DNA of 51,189 nucleotides from Acidimicrobiia bacterium (GTDB lineage Bacteria > Acidobacteriota > Terriglobia > Bryobacterales > Bryobacteraceae). Positions within the stretch are counted from its first letter, which is position 1; each line of letters opens with the position of its first letter. Made by a program: the position numbers and the translations under genes. The notes under the pieces are model-generated. The model was not told the DNA's origin. It did no database searches and saw only the letters and a program-made list of their open reading frames with translations. The stretch spans positions 1 through 51,189 of the forward strand of contig VFZE01000043.1 in assembly GCA_016871315.1 (NCBI GenBank), written 5' to 3'. This document shows, piece after piece, positions 30,858 through 40,221 of the stretch.

Positions 30858-33800
30858 ATGAGGCGGATGTTGCCGTTTGCGGTGGCTGGGATTGTGGCCG
30901 TGCTGGCGGTATTGCTGGTGGCTCCGGCGGCCCCACCGGATGACAAGGCGGAGCGGCTGGCGCGGCACCGAAATCTAGGGAAAGCGTTTTTCGAGAATCC
31001 GACGACACAGGCGCAGGCGGTCGAGGAGTTCCGGAAGGCGATGGAGCTGGCTCCGGAATCGGCCCGCGAGCGGCTGAACCACGGGCTGGCGCTGCTGGCG
31101 GCAGGGCGAACGGCGGAAGGCATCGCGGAGATCGAAAAGGTGCAGGCGAAGGAGCCGCGGATTCCTCACACGTGGTTCAACCTGGGGGTTCAGTACAAGA
31201 AGGCGGGCGATTACGAGCGGGCGGTTCGGCAGTTGGAACAGATGGTGAAACTGGTTCCCGAGGAGCCGGTGTCGCACTACAACCTGGGCACGCTGTATAA
31301 GCTGGCGGGGCGAACCGAGGAGGCGATCCGGGAGTTTGAGACGGCTTCAAGGTTGGATGCGAACCTGGCGGGGCCGCATTTTCAGTTATTCAATATGTTC
31401 CGGCAAGCCGGGCGGGCGGAGGAGGCCAGGCAGCGGCTGGCGCTATTTCAGCAGATCAAGAAACAACAGGAGAACGCGGCGACCCCGGAGGACATGGACT
31501 GGAGTTTCTATTCGGAAATCCTGGACGAGGTCGAGACGGCGGCCCCGCCGCCGCCCAAAGAAGCGCCGCGATTTGCAGTGCGAAGATTGCATGCGGGATC
31601 GGGCGGCAGTGCGGGGTTGCTGGCCGCGGATCTGGATGGGGATGGCACACCGGAGTTGGTTAGCTGGAGCGGCGGGAAGTTGTGGTCGAGCCGGGAAGCG
31701 GGGCTGGGGAACGTGACAGGAGTGGTGAGTGCGGCGGCCGGCGATTTTAATAATGACGGGCTGGCGGATTTGTGCGTGGTGACGACGGCGGGGCCGGTGC
31801 TGCTGCGCAACGAGAAGGGGCGGATGACGCGCGTCGGTTTGCCGAAGGTGGCCGGGAGTTTTCGCGTGGCCGTGTGGCTGGATTACGACCACGATTACGA
31901 CCTGGATTTGATTCTGCTGGGCGATCAGGCCGCGCTCATAAGGAATCAGGGTGAGGCGGGGTTCGCCGACAGGACCGCGGATTTTCCGTTCGTGGCGGGG
32001 AAAGCGGCCGCGGCGGCGGTGTTGCGAGTAGTGCCGGATTCCAAGGGCATGGACCTGGCGGTTTCCTATGCCGATCGCGAGGGCGTGCTGTACCGCGACA
32101 ATCTGGGAGGCAAATACAAAGCAGAGGCGCTGGCGGCGATGCCGCCGAGCGCGGCTTCCATCCAGGCGATTGACGCGGATCACAGCGGGACAGTGGACCT
32201 GCTGGTGAACGCCGGAGGACGCGGTCATCTGTTGTTGAATCCGTCGCGCGATATGAAGGCGCAGGCGTTCCGGGCGGTGGCACTGCCGGCGGCGGGCATT
32301 TTGACGGACCCGGATAGCCGGGGCGTGGCGGATTTGGTGAGTGGCGGCGCGGTGTACCGGAACTTGGGGAACGGGCGGTTCGGAGAGCCGCAGACGGTTG
32401 CTGGGTTGGCGGGCGTGGCGTGGGCGGAGGCGGACTTTACCAAGGATGGCCGCGCGGATCTGGCGGCGGTGGGCGCTGGTGGCGAAGTGCAGCAGTACAC
32501 GAACCAGGCCGGCGGAAAGAACGGGTGGGTAGCGGTGTCGCTGGCGGGTATCAAGAATCCGAAACTGGCGCTGGGTTCGGAAGTAGAGGTCCGCGCGGGC
32601 CAGAGTTATCAGAAGAGGATGTACGCGGGCTATCCGCTGGTGTTCGGGCTGGGCGAGTATCGCGAGGCGGATGCGATCCGGATCACGTGGCCGAACGGGT
32701 TGATCCAGCATGAGGCCAAGCAGCCCGGGCAGAAGGCGCACGCGTATAAAGAAGCGCAGCGGCTGTCGGGGAGCTGTCCGCAGGTGTGGACGTGGAATGG
32801 CCGGGAGTTTGAGTACATTACCGATGTGCTGGGCGTAGCTCCGTTGGGAGCGTCGGCGGGCGACGGTGGATATTTTCCAGTGGATCATCTGGAGCATGTT
32901 CAAATCAACGCGGAGCAGTTGAAGGCGCGGGACGGGTTTTATGAGGTGCGGCTGACGGAGGAGTTGAGCGAGATCGCCTATATCGACCAAATAAGGCTGA
33001 TGGCGGTGGATCATCCGGCGGAGTTGGGCGTTCATGTGAATGAGAAATTCCAGGGGCCGCCATATCCGGAGCTGAAGATTTACACGACGAAGGGGCGTCG
33101 TTATCCGGTGGCGGCCCGGGATAATCAGGGCCGTGATGTGCTGCGGAAACTGCTGCGGAAGGACCGGACCTATCCGGACGCGTTTGAGCGGACCGAGGCG
33201 GGAGTGGCGAAGATGCATTCCCTCGATTTGGATTTTGGCGTTGGCGGACGGGAAAACCTGCTGGTGCTGGATGGCTGGGTGGATTGGGCTGACGGGAGCA
33301 CATTTCTCGGGTACGCGCAGAGCGATCCGCGAGGGCTGGTGATGCCACGGCTGAAAGCGATGGGGAGCGATGGCAAGTGGCGGACGCTGGTGGAAGATAT
33401 GGGAATGCCGGCGGGCAAACCGAAGCGGATCGTGGTGGAGACGGGCGGTGCACGGAGAATGCGGATCGTAACGAACCTGGCCCTGTACTGGGACGAGATT
33501 TATCTGTCAGCGCAGGCGGAGGAACGGGCGCGGGTGAGTGAGATGTTGCCGCGGGCGGCGGAGTTGCGGTTCCGCGGTTTTTCGCGGGTGGAGATCCATC
33601 CGGAACGCAAACAGCCGGAAATGTTCTTTTATCCGCGGCCGGTGATAACGTCGATGTGGAATCCAACGCCGGGGATGTACACGCGTTACGGAGATGTTGC
33701 GGAGTTGACGGCGGCGGCCGATGACCGGTTTGTGATCATGGGTTCAGGCGACGAGTTGCGGCTGCGGTTTGAGGCGGGCGCACTGCCGGCGGTTGCCGAG

Positions 33801-34025
33801 GGTATGCGGCGTAGTTTCGTGCTGGCGGTGGACGGGTGGGCGAAGGATCGGGACGCGAACACGGCCTATTCGCAGACGGTGGAGCCGCTGCCGTTTCATG
33901 GCATGAGCCGGTATCCTTATCCGGAGATGGAGAAGTTTCCAGACACGGCGGCGCACCGTGAGTGGAGGCGTACATACAACACGCGGCCGGCGTTGCGTTT
34001 GATTCGTCCATTGAAAGGTGATTGA
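30858..34025 (+). CDS. Exported TPR-VCBS-ASPIC/UnbV protein (1055 aa)
   Basis: First gene of a four-gene operon. It has a signal-anchor (FAVAGIVAVLAVLLVA), then about five TPR units (residues ~30-180), a linker with PPPPKEAPRF, and FG-GAP/VCBS blades with Asp-rich turns (ADLDGDGTPELVSW, DFNNDGLADLCVV, DYDHDYDLDL, DADHSGTVDLLV). An ASPIC/UnbV domain follows (GSEVEVRAGQSYQKRMYAGYP, ITWPNGLIQHE), then a C-terminal domain of ~400 aa with CPQVWTWNGREFEYITDVLG. The domain set resembles CRTAC1-like Acidobacterial surface proteins. ATG 30858 is preceded by GGAAGG. Ca2+ binding by the Asp turns is likely. Its stop overlaps the next start by one base. Confidence 0.8.
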   Translation: MRRMLPFAVAGIVAVLAVLLVAPAAPPDDKAERLARHRNLGKAFFENPTTQAQAVEEFRKAMELAPESARERLNHGLALLAAGRTAEGIAEIEKVQAKEPRIPHTWFNLGVQYKKAGDYERAVRQLEQMVKLVPEEPVSHYNLGTLYKLAGRTEEAIREFETASRLDANLAGPHFQLFNMFRQAGRAEEARQRLALFQQIKKQQENAATPEDMDWSFYSEILDEVETAAPPPPKEAPRFAVRRLHAGSGGSAGLLAADLDGDGTPELVSWSGGKLWSSREAGLGNVTGVVSAAAGDFNNDGLADLCVVTTAGPVLLRNEKGRMTRVGLPKVAGSFRVAVWLDYDHDYDLDLILLGDQAALIRNQGEAGFADRTADFPFVAGKAAAAAVLRVVPDSKGMDLAVSYADREGVLYRDNLGGKYKAEALAAMPPSAASIQAIDADHSGTVDLLVNAGGRGHLLLNPSRDMKAQAFRAVALPAAGILTDPDSRGVADLVSGGAVYRNLGNGRFGEPQTVAGLAGVAWAEADFTKDGRADLAAVGAGGEVQQYTNQAGGKNGWVAVSLAGIKNPKLALGSEVEVRAGQSYQKRMYAGYPLVFGLGEYREADAIRITWPNGLIQHEAKQPGQKAHAYKEAQRLSGSCPQVWTWNGREFEYITDVLGVAPLGASAGDGGYFPVDHLEHVQINAEQLKARDGFYEVRLTEELSEIAYIDQIRLMAVDHPAELGVHVNEKFQGPPYPELKIYTTKGRRYPVAARDNQGRDVLRKLLRKDRTYPDAFERTEAGVAKMHSLDLDFGVGGRENLLVLDGWVDWADGSTFLGYAQSDPRGLVMPRLKAMGSDGKWRTLVEDMGMPAGKPKRIVVETGGARRMRIVTNLALYWDEIYLSAQAEERARVSEMLPRAAELRFRGFSRVEIHPERKQPEMFFYPRPVITSMWNPTPGMYTRYGDVAELTAAADDRFVIMGSGDELRLRFEAGALPAVAEGMRRSFVLAVDGWAKDRDANTAYSQTVEPLPFHGMSRYPYPEMEKFPDTAAHREWRRTYNTRPALRLIRPLKGD

Positions 34026-36754
34026 TGATCCGCTGGTGCGCGATTCTTCTCCTGTTTCTGGTGGTAAACACCGCTTATATCGCCAGTTTCGCCACGGCGA
34101 GCATTTTCTATATGGCGAATGTGCTCCTGCACGTCTTGCTGGGAGTTGCATTACTGCCGGGTTTGGTGTGGCTGCTGAAGCGGTCGCCGGTGGTGGCGCT
34201 GCTATTGGCGCTTTCGGCAGGGTTGGGTTTGTGGCTGACGTGGGCGGGAGCCCTGAGCCAGAACCGGATGGCGTTGGCACTGCATATCGTGACGGGTGTT
34301 CTAGGGTTAGCGGGTTTGTACCTGCTGCCGGATGCACGGTGGCGGCGCGCGCTGGCGACGGTAGGAGGCGTTTCCGTGACGCTGGCTGGAGCGGTGTATC
34401 TGCTTTCGGCTGGCGATGGGAGGAACGTGATTCGGAATCCGGGTTACGTGCCGATATCGATGGAGGAGGAGGGAGCGGGGCCGGAGTCGCCGTTCTGGCC
34501 GTCCTCGGCCAACACGAACGTGAACGGGATCATTCCGGCAAACTTCTTCATGGATTCGAAACTCTGCGGCGAATGCCACAAGGACATCTACGAGCAGTGG
34601 GAAAGCTCGATGCATCATTTCGCGTCTTTCAACAACCAGTTCTACCGGCGCTCGATCGAGCACATGCAGGAGCTGAGCGGAACCAAGGGGAGCAAGTGGT
34701 GCGCCGGGTGCCACGATCACGCGGTGTTTTTCAATGGCCGGTTTGAGCGTCCGATGAAGGAGCAAATGGACACGCCGGAGGCGCATACGGGGCTGGGCTG
34801 CCTGTCATGCCACTCGATCGTCGACGTGAAGGGCAGCATGGGCAACGCGGGCATCGTGATCGAGTATCCGCCGCTGCATGATCTGGCATCGAGCCGGAAC
34901 AGCTGGATCCGGGCGGTGGACCGCTTCCTGACAAACCTGAATCCGGAGCCGCACCGGCGGACGTTTCTGAAGCCGTTCATGCGGAATTCGGCGGAGTTCT
35001 GTTCAGCGTGCCACAAGGTGCACCTGGACAAGCCGGTGAACAATTACCGGTGGCTGCGCGGGTTCAACGATTACGACAACTGGCAGGCGAGCGGCGTATC
35101 GGGGCAGGGTGCGCGGAGTTTCTATTACCCGAAGGAGCCGCTGACGTGCAGTGGGTGCCACATGCCCTTGGTGGATTCCAAGGACCCCGGCAACATCAAG
35201 GGGCAGGTGCATTCGCACCGGTTCGCGGCGGCGAATACGGCGGTGCCGTTGGCGAACCGGGATGAGCGCCAGATGAAGGAGACGATCGATTTTCTGCAAT
35301 CGGGATTTATCAGCGTGGATATTTTCGCGGCTTCGCCAGTGGAGGATGCGCCGGGGCAGCTGGCGATGATGCGGCGTTCAGGTGAAGGACCGCAGTTGAG
35401 TTCGACGTTCGCGGTGGGGGAAGAGAGCGAACAGGCGGGCGAGGTATTTCTGCGCGAGGTCGGCGAACTGGCGGCTCCGCTGGACCGCGCGGTGACGCGG
35501 TTCAAGCCCGGTTCGGCGGTGCGTTTGGACGTGGTGGTGCGGACGCGGGCGATCGGTCATTTCTTTCCCGCGGGCACCGTGGACGCCTTTGATGTGTGGC
35601 TGGAAGTGGAGGCTCGTGACGGGCGCGGGCGCAAGATTTTCCATTCCGGCGCGGTGGAGAATGAGGGCAAGGGCCCGGTGGAGAAGGGGGCGCATTTTTA
35701 CCGCTCGCTGCTGCTCGATGCCGAAGGGAATCCCATTAACAAGCGCAACGCGTGGCAGGCGCGGAGCGTGCTGTACGTGCGTCTGATTCCGCCGGGCGCG
35801 GCCGATGTGGCGCACTACCGGCTGCAAATCCCCGGCGATGCCGTGGGACCGATTTCGGTGGAGGCGCGGTTGAATTACCGGAAGTTCAGTTGGTATTACA
35901 CGCAGTACGCCTATGCGGGACGCGCCGGCGCGGGTGAGGCCGGCCTGCATCATGATTCGCGGGAGTACAGCTTCGATCCGCGGAACATCCCGGCGAATGT
36001 GTCAGGCCGGATCAAGGAGCGGATCCCGGAGCTGCCGATTGTGAGGCTGGCGGCGGCGGAGACCAAGCTGGAACTGGGCGACGGTGCGCCGGAGTGGCGG
36101 CCGATGGTGAACAAGGCGGACCGGGAGCGGTGGAATGACTGGGGGATCGGGCTGCTGCTTCAGGGTGATCTGAAGGGGGCGCAGTATGCGTTTGAGCGGG
36201 TGACGGAAGCCGAACCGGGTTATGCGGACGGGTGGATCAACATCGCCCGCGCGCTGGTGCAGGAAGGGCAAACCGAGGCGGCGCGTCCGCATCTGGAGCG
36301 AGCGCTCGGGATCAATCCCAGTTTAGGACGGGCGCAATTCTTCATGGCGATGGTGGAGAAGGCGGCGGGCAATTATGATGCGGCGCTGGCCTGGCTGAGG
36401 AAGGTGACGGCGCAGTATCCGCGGGATCGCGTGGCGCTGAACCAGATGGGGCGGCTGCTGTTTTTGAAGCGGCAATACCGGGCGGCGGTGGATGCGCTGC
36501 GGCGGGTGCTGGATGTGGATCCGGAAGATGTGCAGGCACATTACAACCTGATGCTTTGCTACCGGGGGCTAAAGGACCTGGAGAACGCCGAGCGGGAGGA
36601 GAAGCTGTTCCGGCGGTTCAAGGCGGATGAGGCGTCGCAGACGATCACGGCCCGGCCGCGGTTGCTGTCGCCGGAGGATAATAACGAGAGGCAGTCCATC
36701 CACGACCACGTCAGCGTGCCTTTGGAAGTGAGAGGGCGAGCCGCCTCAAACTGA
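34025..36754 (+). CDS. Pentahaem c-type cytochrome with C-terminal TPRs
   Basis: N-terminal ~130 residues: four membrane helices (5-25, 30-52, 58-77, 85-102) and a short fifth. Then five CxxCH sites: CGECH ~181, CAGCH ~226, CLSCH ~259, CSACH ~326 and CSGCH ~375, in a multihaem domain with many His that can be distal ligands. A beta-rich middle (FAVGEESEQAGEVFLREVG, VVVRTRAIGHFFPAG) follows, and the last ~200 residues contain about five TPRs. It probably moves electrons across or at the membrane and docks to partners. ATG 34025 shares one base with the preceding stop. Described multihaem families are not clearly matched. Confidence 0.82.
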   Translation: MIRWCAILLLFLVVNTAYIASFATASIFYMANVLLHVLLGVALLPGLVWLLKRSPVVALLLALSAGLGLWLTWAGALSQNRMALALHIVTGVLGLAGLYLLPDARWRRALATVGGVSVTLAGAVYLLSAGDGRNVIRNPGYVPISMEEEGAGPESPFWPSSANTNVNGIIPANFFMDSKLCGECHKDIYEQWESSMHHFASFNNQFYRRSIEHMQELSGTKGSKWCAGCHDHAVFFNGRFERPMKEQMDTPEAHTGLGCLSCHSIVDVKGSMGNAGIVIEYPPLHDLASSRNSWIRAVDRFLTNLNPEPHRRTFLKPFMRNSAEFCSACHKVHLDKPVNNYRWLRGFNDYDNWQASGVSGQGARSFYYPKEPLTCSGCHMPLVDSKDPGNIKGQVHSHRFAAANTAVPLANRDERQMKETIDFLQSGFISVDIFAASPVEDAPGQLAMMRRSGEGPQLSSTFAVGEESEQAGEVFLREVGELAAPLDRAVTRFKPGSAVRLDVVVRTRAIGHFFPAGTVDAFDVWLEVEARDGRGRKIFHSGAVENEGKGPVEKGAHFYRSLLLDAEGNPINKRNAWQARSVLYVRLIPPGAADVAHYRLQIPGDAVGPISVEARLNYRKFSWYYTQYAYAGRAGAGEAGLHHDSREYSFDPRNIPANVSGRIKERIPELPIVRLAAAETKLELGDGAPEWRPMVNKADRERWNDWGIGLLLQGDLKGAQYAFERVTEAEPGYADGWINIARALVQEGQTEAARPHLERALGINPSLGRAQFFMAMVEKAAGNYDAALAWLRKVTAQYPRDRVALNQMGRLLFLKRQYRAAVDALRRVLDVDPEDVQAHYNLMLCYRGLKDLENAEREEKLFRRFKADEASQTITARPRLLSPEDNNERQSIHDHVSVPLEVRGRAASN

Positions 36755-38374
36755 ATGAACCGGATCCTTAGCAGCTTGATGGTGTGCGCCGCGGTGGCAT
36801 GCGCGCAGGTGAGCTTCACCGATGTGACTGCCCAGGCGGGAATCAGGTTCACCCACAACGCGGGGAAGGCGGGCAAGAAATACCTGCCGGAGACGATGGG
36901 AGCCGGCTGCGCTTTCCTGAACGTGGATGGAGACGGGTGGCTCGATATTCTGTTGATCAACAGCCGGGATTGGACGCCGCGCGGGAAGAAGTCGCTGCCG
37001 GCGCTGTACCGCAACAACGGCAAGGGGGCGTTCACCGACATTACGGCGGGGAGCGGTCTCGATGTAGAGGGTTATGGGATGGGCGTGGCGGTGGGCGATT
37101 ACGACAACGACGGGCGGGATGATGTCTACATTACGTATCTGGAGGGCGACAGGCTCTACCGAAACGAAGGCGGCGGAAAGTTCCGCGACGTGACCAAGGC
37201 GGCGGGGATTGCCAACGCAGGGTTCGGGACGTCGGCGGCGTGGCTGGATTACGACCGTGACGGGAAGGTTGATTTGTTCGTGGCGAACTATGTGCAGTGG
37301 ACGGCGAAGGGGGACCTGTGGTGTTCGCTCGACGGAGCCTCGAAAAGCTACTGCACGCCGGAGTCATACAAGGGAGTGCCGTCGAAGCTGTACCGGAATC
37401 TGGGCGGCGGGCGGTTCGAGGATGTAAGCCAGAAGTCGGGCATTGCCGTGGCAAATTCGAAAGCGTTGGGCGTGGCAGTGCTGGATTATGACGGCGACGG
37501 ATGGCCGGACCTTTTCGTGGCGAACGACACGCAGCCGAACCAGCTGTTTCATAACCAGCGCAACGGGACGTTCAAGGATGAGGGGCTGACGGCGGGGGTA
37601 GCGTTCGGGGAGGATGGCGTGGCGCGCGGGGCGATGGGTGTAGATGCAGCCGACTATGACCGTTCCGGGCGTCCGCACCTGGCAGTGGGGAATTTCTCGA
37701 ACCAGATGCTGGGGCTGTACCACAACGAAGGCGGCGGCCTGTTTGTGGATGATGCGCCGAGGTCCACGGTGGGGCGTTCGAGTTTGCTGACGCTGGCATT
37801 CGGCGTGTTTTTCTTCGATTACGATCTGGACGGGAACGTTGACCTTTTCGCCGCGAACGGGCACATCGAGGAAGAGATTCAGCGCGTGCAGCCGAAAGTG
37901 GCGTTCCGCCAGCAGCCGCATTTATTCCGGAATCTGGGGAAGGGACGTTTTGAAGAGGTGACACCGCCGGCAGGCACGATTGTGGCGCGTGGAGCCGCCT
38001 ACGGCGATTATGACCGGGACGGCGATCTGGATCTTCTGCTGAGCACGAATAACGGGCCGGCGTATCTGTTGCGGAATGACGTCGGGAACCGGAACCGGTG
38101 GCTGCGGGTGAAGCTGGAGGGCACGGCGTCGAACCGGAACGGTTTGGGGGCGGTGGTTCGCGTGGAGAGCGCAGGCGGTAAGCAGTGGCAGATGATGCGG
38201 AGCGGGTCGAGTTATTGTTCGAGCTCGGAGCTGGTGCTGACCTTCGGGCTGGGGCGGGACACGGAGGTGGCGGCGCTGGAGGTGGAGTGGCCGGGCAAGG
38301 GCAAGCAGCGGTTTACCAAGATATCCTCAAACCAATTCATTACGATCAACGAGACGAAAGGAATTCTACGATAA
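36755..38374 (+). CDS. Exported CRTAC1/ASPIC-UnbV protein
   Basis: A signal peptide (SSLMVCAAVACAQ) precedes a CRTAC1-type seven-blade propeller. Repeated Asp-rich turns: NVDGDGWLDILLIN, DYDNDGRDDVYIT, DYDRDGKVDLFVA, DYDGDGWPDLFVA, DYDLDGNVDLFAA and DYDRDGDLDLLLS. A C-terminal ASPIC/UnbV domain follows (GNRNRWLRVKLEGTASNRNG, GSSYCSSSELVLTFGLG). FTDVTAQAGIRFTHNAG is the standard family N-terminus. It shares the fold of the second half of the 30858 product. It is adjacent to the cytochrome (stop 36754, start 36755) and so is co-translated. Its role may be Ca2+-dependent binding outside the cell. Confidence 0.9.
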   Translation: MNRILSSLMVCAAVACAQVSFTDVTAQAGIRFTHNAGKAGKKYLPETMGAGCAFLNVDGDGWLDILLINSRDWTPRGKKSLPALYRNNGKGAFTDITAGSGLDVEGYGMGVAVGDYDNDGRDDVYITYLEGDRLYRNEGGGKFRDVTKAAGIANAGFGTSAAWLDYDRDGKVDLFVANYVQWTAKGDLWCSLDGASKSYCTPESYKGVPSKLYRNLGGGRFEDVSQKSGIAVANSKALGVAVLDYDGDGWPDLFVANDTQPNQLFHNQRNGTFKDEGLTAGVAFGEDGVARGAMGVDAADYDRSGRPHLAVGNFSNQMLGLYHNEGGGLFVDDAPRSTVGRSSLLTLAFGVFFFDYDLDGNVDLFAANGHIEEEIQRVQPKVAFRQQPHLFRNLGKGRFEEVTPPAGTIVARGAAYGDYDRDGDLDLLLSTNNGPAYLLRNDVGNRNRWLRVKLEGTASNRNGLGAVVRVESAGGKQWQMMRSGSSYCSSSELVLTFGLGRDTEVAALEVEWPGKGKQRFTKISSNQFITINETKGILR

Positions 38375-38376
38375 TC

Positions 38377-39237
38377 ATGAATCCGAAACTGAGAATAGCG
38401 GCGATCACCGATGAGTATTCGCACGACCTGGAGAAGGCGCTGGAGCCGATGGCGGAGGTGGGGATGCAGGGCGCCGAGCTGCGCGTGGTATGGGGCAAGA
38501 ACATCATGGACCTGAGCGATGAGGAGCTGAAGCGCGCGAAGCAGATGGTGACGGACAAGGGGATGGAAGTGATCTCGATCGCCTCACCTGTGCTGAAGTG
38601 CGTGCTGCCGAACGCGCCGGATGTGGATGCGCGGTTCCAGCACGATATTTTCGCGAGCAAGCACACGTTCGAGGATCAGCCGCGGCTGAGCGAGCATGCA
38701 TTTGATGTGGCGGAGATGATGGGGGCCAAGATCGTGCGGGTATTCAGTTACTGGCGTACGGTGGAGCCGGAGAAGTGCTTCAGCGCGGTGGTGGATGCGT
38801 TGGGAGGCTTGGCGGAGCGCGCGGCGAAGCGGGGTCTGATTATCGGGCTCGAGAATGAACATGCCTGCAACATCGCGACAGGGGCGGAGTCAGCCAAGGC
38901 GCTGGCGGCCGTGAAGCACGAGAGCTTGAAGCTGGTGTGGGATCCTGCGAATGCGCTGTGCTCGGGCGAGAATCCGTTTCCGGATGGCTACCGGAAACTG
39001 CCGGTGGACCGCATCGTGCACGTGCACACCAAGGATTGCCACATGGAAGGCCACAAGCCGGTGTGGGGACCGCTCGGTACGCGGAGCGTGGATTGGAAGG
39101 GACAGGTGGCCGCGCTGCTTGCCGACGGCTATCAGGGCTGGCTCAGTCTGGAGACGCACTGGCCGGGGCCGGCGAATGACAAGTTCCGGGCAAGCGTGAT
39201 CTGCGGCTGGAATCTGCGCGGGCTGGCTTCGGCTTAG
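38377..39237 (+). CDS. Sugar phosphate isomerase/epimerase-like TIM barrel
   Basis: Xylose-isomerase-like TIM barrel (AP endonuclease 2 family). Features: IAAITDEYSHDLEKALEPMAEVGMQGAEL, the metal-ligand Glu in IGLENEHACN, LVWDPANALCSGENPFP with the second ligand, DRIVHVHTKDCHM with His, and LSLETHWPGP. 286 aa, full length. ATG 38377 follows the CRTAC1 stop after 2 bp; a longer start would lie inside that gene. No signal peptide. It is probably an isomerase of a carbohydrate imported or released near the cytochrome/CRTAC1 system; substrate unknown. Confidence 0.82.
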   Translation: MNPKLRIAAITDEYSHDLEKALEPMAEVGMQGAELRVVWGKNIMDLSDEELKRAKQMVTDKGMEVISIASPVLKCVLPNAPDVDARFQHDIFASKHTFEDQPRLSEHAFDVAEMMGAKIVRVFSYWRTVEPEKCFSAVVDALGGLAERAAKRGLIIGLENEHACNIATGAESAKALAAVKHESLKLVWDPANALCSGENPFPDGYRKLPVDRIVHVHTKDCHMEGHKPVWGPLGTRSVDWKGQVAALLADGYQGWLSLETHWPGPANDKFRASVICGWNLRGLASA

Positions 39238-39590
39238 CGCGATTGGAGAACCTCTTCGAAGTAGGCCGTGGCGCGGGGATCGCGGGTTTGGCCGAGGGCG
39301 GTCATGGCACGCTTGCGGGTATCGAGGTCGCGGTGGGACTTGGCTGCCTGGATGAGCAGCGGGATCCCCTCGGCATTGGGAAGCGATTTCAGGGCATTGA
39401 CGGCATTTCGCCGGACACTCTGGTCGGGATCGTTGTCCATCGTGTTTTGAACTGCGGCCGCGGCGAGCGATTGCAGGCTCCTCTCGATGCTGCCGGAGAC
39501 AGCTTGCGTGCGAACCTGGGCGTCGGTGAGACGCTTGGGCTGTGCGAGCAGCGGCAGCGTGAGAAGAGAGAAGAGAATGAGGATTTTCAT
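39234..39590 (-). CDS. Small exported HEAT-repeat protein
   Basis: A signal peptide (KILILFSLLTLPLLAQ) precedes ~100 residues with about three HEAT-like helix pairs: VRRNAVNALKSLPNAEGIPLLIQAAK and DTRKRAMTALGQTRDPRATAYFEEVL. The ends overlap both neighbours: the start ATG overlaps the upstream HEAT gene (ATGA, 39587-39590), and the stop overlaps the convergent TIM-barrel gene by 4 bp. It is coupled to the other HEAT protein and probably works with it outside the cytoplasm. Confidence 0.75.
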   Translation of the reverse strand: MKILILFSLLTLPLLAQPKRLTDAQVRTQAVSGSIERSLQSLAAAAVQNTMDNDPDQSVRRNAVNALKSLPNAEGIPLLIQAAKSHRDLDTRKRAMTALGQTRDPRATAYFEEVLQSR

Positions 39591-40177
39591 TTCAGGATCT
39601 CGAGGAGATAGTCGTTGGCTTCCTTGGTCTTCATGCGGGAGAGGCGGGAGACGATTTCGCGGAGCATGCGCGGGTCTTTTTCTTTTCGCGCGAGATCGGC
39701 AAGTGCGGCTCCGTTTTTCTCCGAATGAAAGCCGCCGATCACGGCGCGCTTGATTTCCTGGTCGGTGGCGGAAGAGTAGAGCTCGGTGAGGAACTGGCGG
39801 TTTTCCGGGTGGTCGGCGAGATAGTGGATGGCGCGGGCCTTGAGTTGGGGCGACTGCGAGGATTGGGCGATTTGCTTGAGGATCGGGAGGGCCCGCTCGG
39901 GATCAGAGTGGACGAGACCGTGGAGAGCGATTAACTTCAGCTCGTCGGCGGAATCCTGCGGGGAGAGGGCGGCTTGCGGGGCCAGGAGACCGGTGGAGTG
40001 GGAATGCACTTTGCTCATGGCGTCGGCCATCTTGGCATGCACCATTTCGGAGATTTCCAGGTGCAAGTTGTCAAGCTTGTCGCGGTGTGCGTCGAGTTGG
40101 GCGTGCAGATGATGGAGGTCCGGCTGCGCCAACAGAGTGAAGGAGGCGGCCAGGAGAAGAGTGGTTGTCCTGTTCAT
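39587..40177 (-). CDS. Exported HEAT-repeat protein with His-rich N-terminus
   Basis: A signal peptide (TTTLLLAASFTLLAQ), then a histidine-rich helix (DLHHLHAQLDAHRDKLDNLHLE...HAKMADAMSKVHSHS) and five or so HEAT-like repeats (ALPILKQIAQSSQSPQLKARAIHYLADHPENR and similar). The His cluster could bind metal. It is coupled to the following HEAT gene (ATGA). In Acidobacteria, similar pairs accompany zinc-finger anti-sigma genes; none is seen here. Confidence 0.72.
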   Translation of the reverse strand: MNRTTTLLLAASFTLLAQPDLHHLHAQLDAHRDKLDNLHLEISEMVHAKMADAMSKVHSHSTGLLAPQAALSPQDSADELKLIALHGLVHSDPERALPILKQIAQSSQSPQLKARAIHYLADHPENRQFLTELYSSATDQEIKRAVIGGFHSEKNGAALADLARKEKDPRMLREIVSRLSRMKTKEANDYLLEILK

Positions 40178-40221
40178 GCCCCGTTAGACTGCAAAGCGGA
40201 GCGGCGGTTAGGAGGAATTCT

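Noticed and set aside
31443-33218. Minus-strand frame of 591 codons
   Set aside because: It lies wholly within the plus-strand TPR-VCBS-UnbV gene and is rich in His, Arg and Pro, as shadows of high-GC genes are.
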